15,980 nucleotides of DNA, taken from the NCBI GenBank assembly GCA_934502905.1, contig CAKSVK010000081.1, forward strand, positions 1 through 15,980, read 5' to 3'. The notes beneath the pieces were generated by a model. The model did not search any database. It saw only the letters and a program-made list of their open reading frames with translations, and had not been told where the DNA came from. This DNA is from an uncultured Chitinophagaceae bacterium (lineage in GTDB: Bacteria; Bacteroidota; Bacteroidia; Chitinophagales; Chitinophagaceae). Below, piece after piece: positions 14,219 through 15,980 of the stretch. Made by a program: the position numbers and the translations under genes. Numbering within the stretch: position 1 is the stretch's first letter; each line of letters begins with the position of its first letter.

Positions 14219-15544
14219 ATGATGCAGATAGCAATACAGATCTTATTTGCCCTGTTGGTTGCAGGAGGTATCGGCTGGTTCGTAAAAAATCTGCTGGATA
14301 TCCGTAAAAACATCCTCCTGGGCAAAGATGCCGACTACACCGATCATCCGGCGCAACGCTGGCGCAACCTGGTTTTACTGGCGTTCGGGCAAAAAAAGAT
14401 GTTCAGGAACCCATTGGTAGCTGTGCTGCATTTTTTTGTATATGCCGGGTTCATCATCATCAACATCGAATTGCTGGAGATCATACTGGATGGCATGTTT
14501 GGTACACACCGGCTTTTCGCAGCTTCGCTGGGACCGCTGTACACATTTTTGATCAATACGTTTGAGATCCTTGCCATACTGGTAATAGCCGCCTGCGCCA
14601 TTTTCCTGATCCGCAGGAACCTGCTAAAGATCAAACGGTTTCTCAGCAAAGACCTGGATGGGTGGCCGAGAAGTGACGCCAATTATATCCTGATAACTGA
14701 AATTACACTAATGACATTGTTCCTGCTGATGAACAGCGCCGATCTTGCTTTACAGGCAAAGGGCTACGGACATTATGCAGCACATCCAACAGACAGGTTC
14801 CTCATTTCCGGGGCGATTGCTCCCTACCTGTCCGGCATAAGCGAAGGTTTGCTCGTATTGATGGAAAGAAGCTGCTGGTGGCTACATATCATCGGGATAC
14901 TGGCTTTCATGAACTATCTGCCCTACTCCAAGCACCTGCATATTATACTGGCGTTTCCCAATGCCTATTATGCCAGGTTGATCCCTCCGGGAGAAATGCA
15001 GAACATGCCGGCTATACAGCAGGAAGTATTGTATATGATGGAACCCGATAAAGCTCCCCCCGCGGATCCGGAAGCAGTCCCCCCCCGTTTTGGCGCTAAG
15101 GATATTTTTGACCTGAGCTGGAAAAACCTGCTGGACGCCTATGCCTGCAAGGAATGTGGCCGCTGCTCGGCCGCCTGCCCGGCAAACATAACCGGGAAAC
15201 TATTATCGCCACGAAAAATAATGATGGATACCCGCGACCGCGCAGCCGAAGCAGGAAAAAATATCAGGCTGAACGGAACATTCAAAGATGACGGGAAAAC
15301 ATTACTTCACCACTACATTTCAGTAGAAGAGCTGAGAGCGTGTACCACCTGCAATGCATGTGTGGAAGAATGCCCCGTCAGCATCAATCCGCTGGAGATC
15401 ATCCTGGAGCTCAGGCGCAGCCTGGTAATGGAAGAAAGCAATGCGCCGCAGGAATGGAATGTCATGTTCGGTAATATCGAGAACAATTTTGCTCCCTGGA
15501 AGCTCAGTCCCGATGAAAGGGACCAATGGACGACGGAAATATAA
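14219..15544 (+). CDS. Membrane-anchored (4Fe-4S)2 protein, heterodisulfide reductase/respiratory electron-transfer type
   Basis: Likely passes electrons between the membrane quinone pool and a soluble partner. The N-terminal half (about 1-245) has five or six membrane helices (for example 5-25, 66-90, 107-131, 157-179 and 221-242) in the manner of NarI/HdrE-like cytochrome b subunits; H71 and H223 are possible haem ligands, unproven. After a proline-rich linker (about 278-292) comes a di-cluster ferredoxin domain: C310-x2-C313-x2-C316-x3-C320-P and C375-x2-C378-x2-C381-x3-C385-P. In Bacteroidota this protein is usually followed by a CCG-domain (HdrB/GlpC-like) partner, but here the next gene is on the opposite strand and unrelated. 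A C8 run codes for part of the linker. At 441 aa the protein looks complete. Two adjacent ATGs (14219 and 14222) are both possible starts. Confidence 0.87.
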   Translation: MMQIAIQILFALLVAGGIGWFVKNLLDIRKNILLGKDADYTDHPAQRWRNLVLLAFGQKKMFRNPLVAVLHFFVYAGFIIINIELLEIILDGMFGTHRLFAASLGPLYTFLINTFEILAILVIAACAIFLIRRNLLKIKRFLSKDLDGWPRSDANYILITEITLMTLFLLMNSADLALQAKGYGHYAAHPTDRFLISGAIAPYLSGISEGLLVLMERSCWWLHIIGILAFMNYLPYSKHLHIILAFPNAYYARLIPPGEMQNMPAIQQEVLYMMEPDKAPPADPEAVPPRFGAKDIFDLSWKNLLDAYACKECGRCSAACPANITGKLLSPRKIMMDTRDRAAEAGKNIRLNGTFKDDGKTLLHHYISVEELRACTTCNACVEECPVSINPLEIILELRRSLVMEESNAPQEWNVMFGNIENNFAPWKLSPDERDQWTTEI

Positions 15545-15546
15545 AA

Positions 15547-15577
15547 AGACCTGACAGATCTGAAACCTGTTAGGTCT
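15547..15577. terminator. Bidirectional terminator hairpin between the Fe-S gene and the flavin-oxidase-fold gene
   Basis: AGACCTGACAG (15547-15557) and CTGTTAGGTCT (15567-15577) form an 11-bp stem with one G-U pair and a 9-nt loop. The minus strand then reads TTTTTAT, a good U-tract for the leftward gene; the plus strand lacks one. The core ACCTGACAG...CTGTTAGGT resembles a palindrome that I recall as frequent between genes in Bacteroidota, so it may be a dispersed repeat. Confidence 0.75.
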
Positions 15578-15602
15578 GTGGGATCTCGCGTTATACTATC
15601 GG

Positions 15603-15980
15603 CTATCTCCTGATGGTACCCGGATCGGGATGTTCAAATCTTCCGGTTTTTTCTTCCAGTTTTACACGGTATACAATCCCTTCAATAGAATTAATATCCG
15701 GGGGACTGAAAGGCCAGTCATCTGTAAAACGCAAGGTCTCGCTGGAAGCGCCGGGTATAATGCGGGAGGACAGCTTTTTTAATGCATCGGCCCTGGGTGC
15801 AGCGTCGGTCAGTTCCTCAAACTCTCCCCAGGCTATAACGGTTCTCCATTCTGCCATAGAAGTAATATGTTCCACCTCAATACATACATTCGGATTACTT
15901 CTCAAAAAATCCACCTTCATACCTTCCTTTGTTCTGCCATATATATACTCTCCGTCGTAGGCATAACTTATAGGCACTAT
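15603..15980 (-). CDS. Pyridoxamine 5'-phosphate oxidase-fold (FMN-binding split-barrel) protein, 5' truncated by the window edge
   Basis: Probable flavin-binding protein of the PNPOx-like superfamily, which contains FMN reductases, haem-binding proteins and antibiotic-modifying nitroreductase-like enzymes. The visible part begins in mid-domain (IVPISYAYDGEYIYGRTKEG), a typical inner strand pair followed by the helix KVDFLRSNPNVCIEVEHI and the strand WRTVIAWGEFEEL. The GTG at 15975-15977 codes for an internal Val, and the frame is open to the window end, so the start lies outside. The last 40 residues (FSPPDINSIEGIVYRVKLEE, then RFEHPD) complete the barrel. Roughly the first 30-40 residues are missing. 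It converges on the Fe-S gene. Substrate unknown. Confidence 0.85.
   Translation of the reverse strand: MVPISYAYDGEYIYGRTKEGMKVDFLRSNPNVCIEVEHITSMAEWRTVIAWGEFEELTDAAPRADALKKLSSRIIPGASSETLRFTDDWPFSPPDINSIEGIVYRVKLEEKTGRFEHPDPGTIRR

Overview
The window looks like a chromosomal segment of a Bacteroidota bacterium, most likely of the Chitinophagaceae/Sphingobacteriia type. The reasons are a SusC/SusD outer-membrane pair, Bacteroidota-type promoters (TTG, about 20 bp, TAnnTTTG), start codons without clear Shine-Dalgarno sequences, and twin-arginine-tagged sugar enzymes of a kind common in that group. No rRNA, tRNA, CRISPR array, insertion sequence or integrase is visible.

Left half (1-11093) is a sugar or sugar-acid utilisation locus. 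It begins with the 3' part of a PQQ-type sugar dehydrogenase whose first visible residues look like the end of a cytochrome c domain. Convergent to it is a susC-susD pair on the minus strand, read from a 321-bp intergenic region that also precedes a plus-strand operon: an exported RraA/HMG-aldolase-like protein, a Tat-exported enolase-superfamily (mandelate racemase/dehydratase type) enzyme, and a BASS-family sodium symporter broken by a frameshift. Convergent to the symporter is a Tat-tagged hydroxypyruvate-isomerase-like TIM-barrel protein. All the soluble enzymes visible with their N-termini carry export signals, so my working inference is an extracytoplasmic pathway: uptake through SusCD, oxidation by the PQQ enzyme, dehydration, aldol cleavage, and import of a small keto acid by the symporter. 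No regulator gene lies in the locus.

Right half (11305-15980) is mostly housekeeping: an OsmC-family peroxide-defence protein; a divergent unknown secreted protein that looks like an outer-membrane barrel; lipoyl synthase lipA with a near-perfect promoter; a PyrR-like phosphoribosyltransferase; a membrane-anchored two-[4Fe-4S] heterodisulfide-reductase-like protein; and the 3' part of a pyridoxamine-phosphate-oxidase-fold protein running off the right edge.

Convergent gene pairs are separated by long perfect or near-perfect hairpins that act as bidirectional terminators (1377-1409, 10101-10133, 15547-15577). The exception is lipA and the phosphoribosyltransferase, which are separated by a degenerate heptanucleotide repeat tract. 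The most notable anomalies are the symporter frameshift at 9610, the all-exported enzyme set, the heptad repeat, and a C8 tract in the linker of the Fe-S protein.
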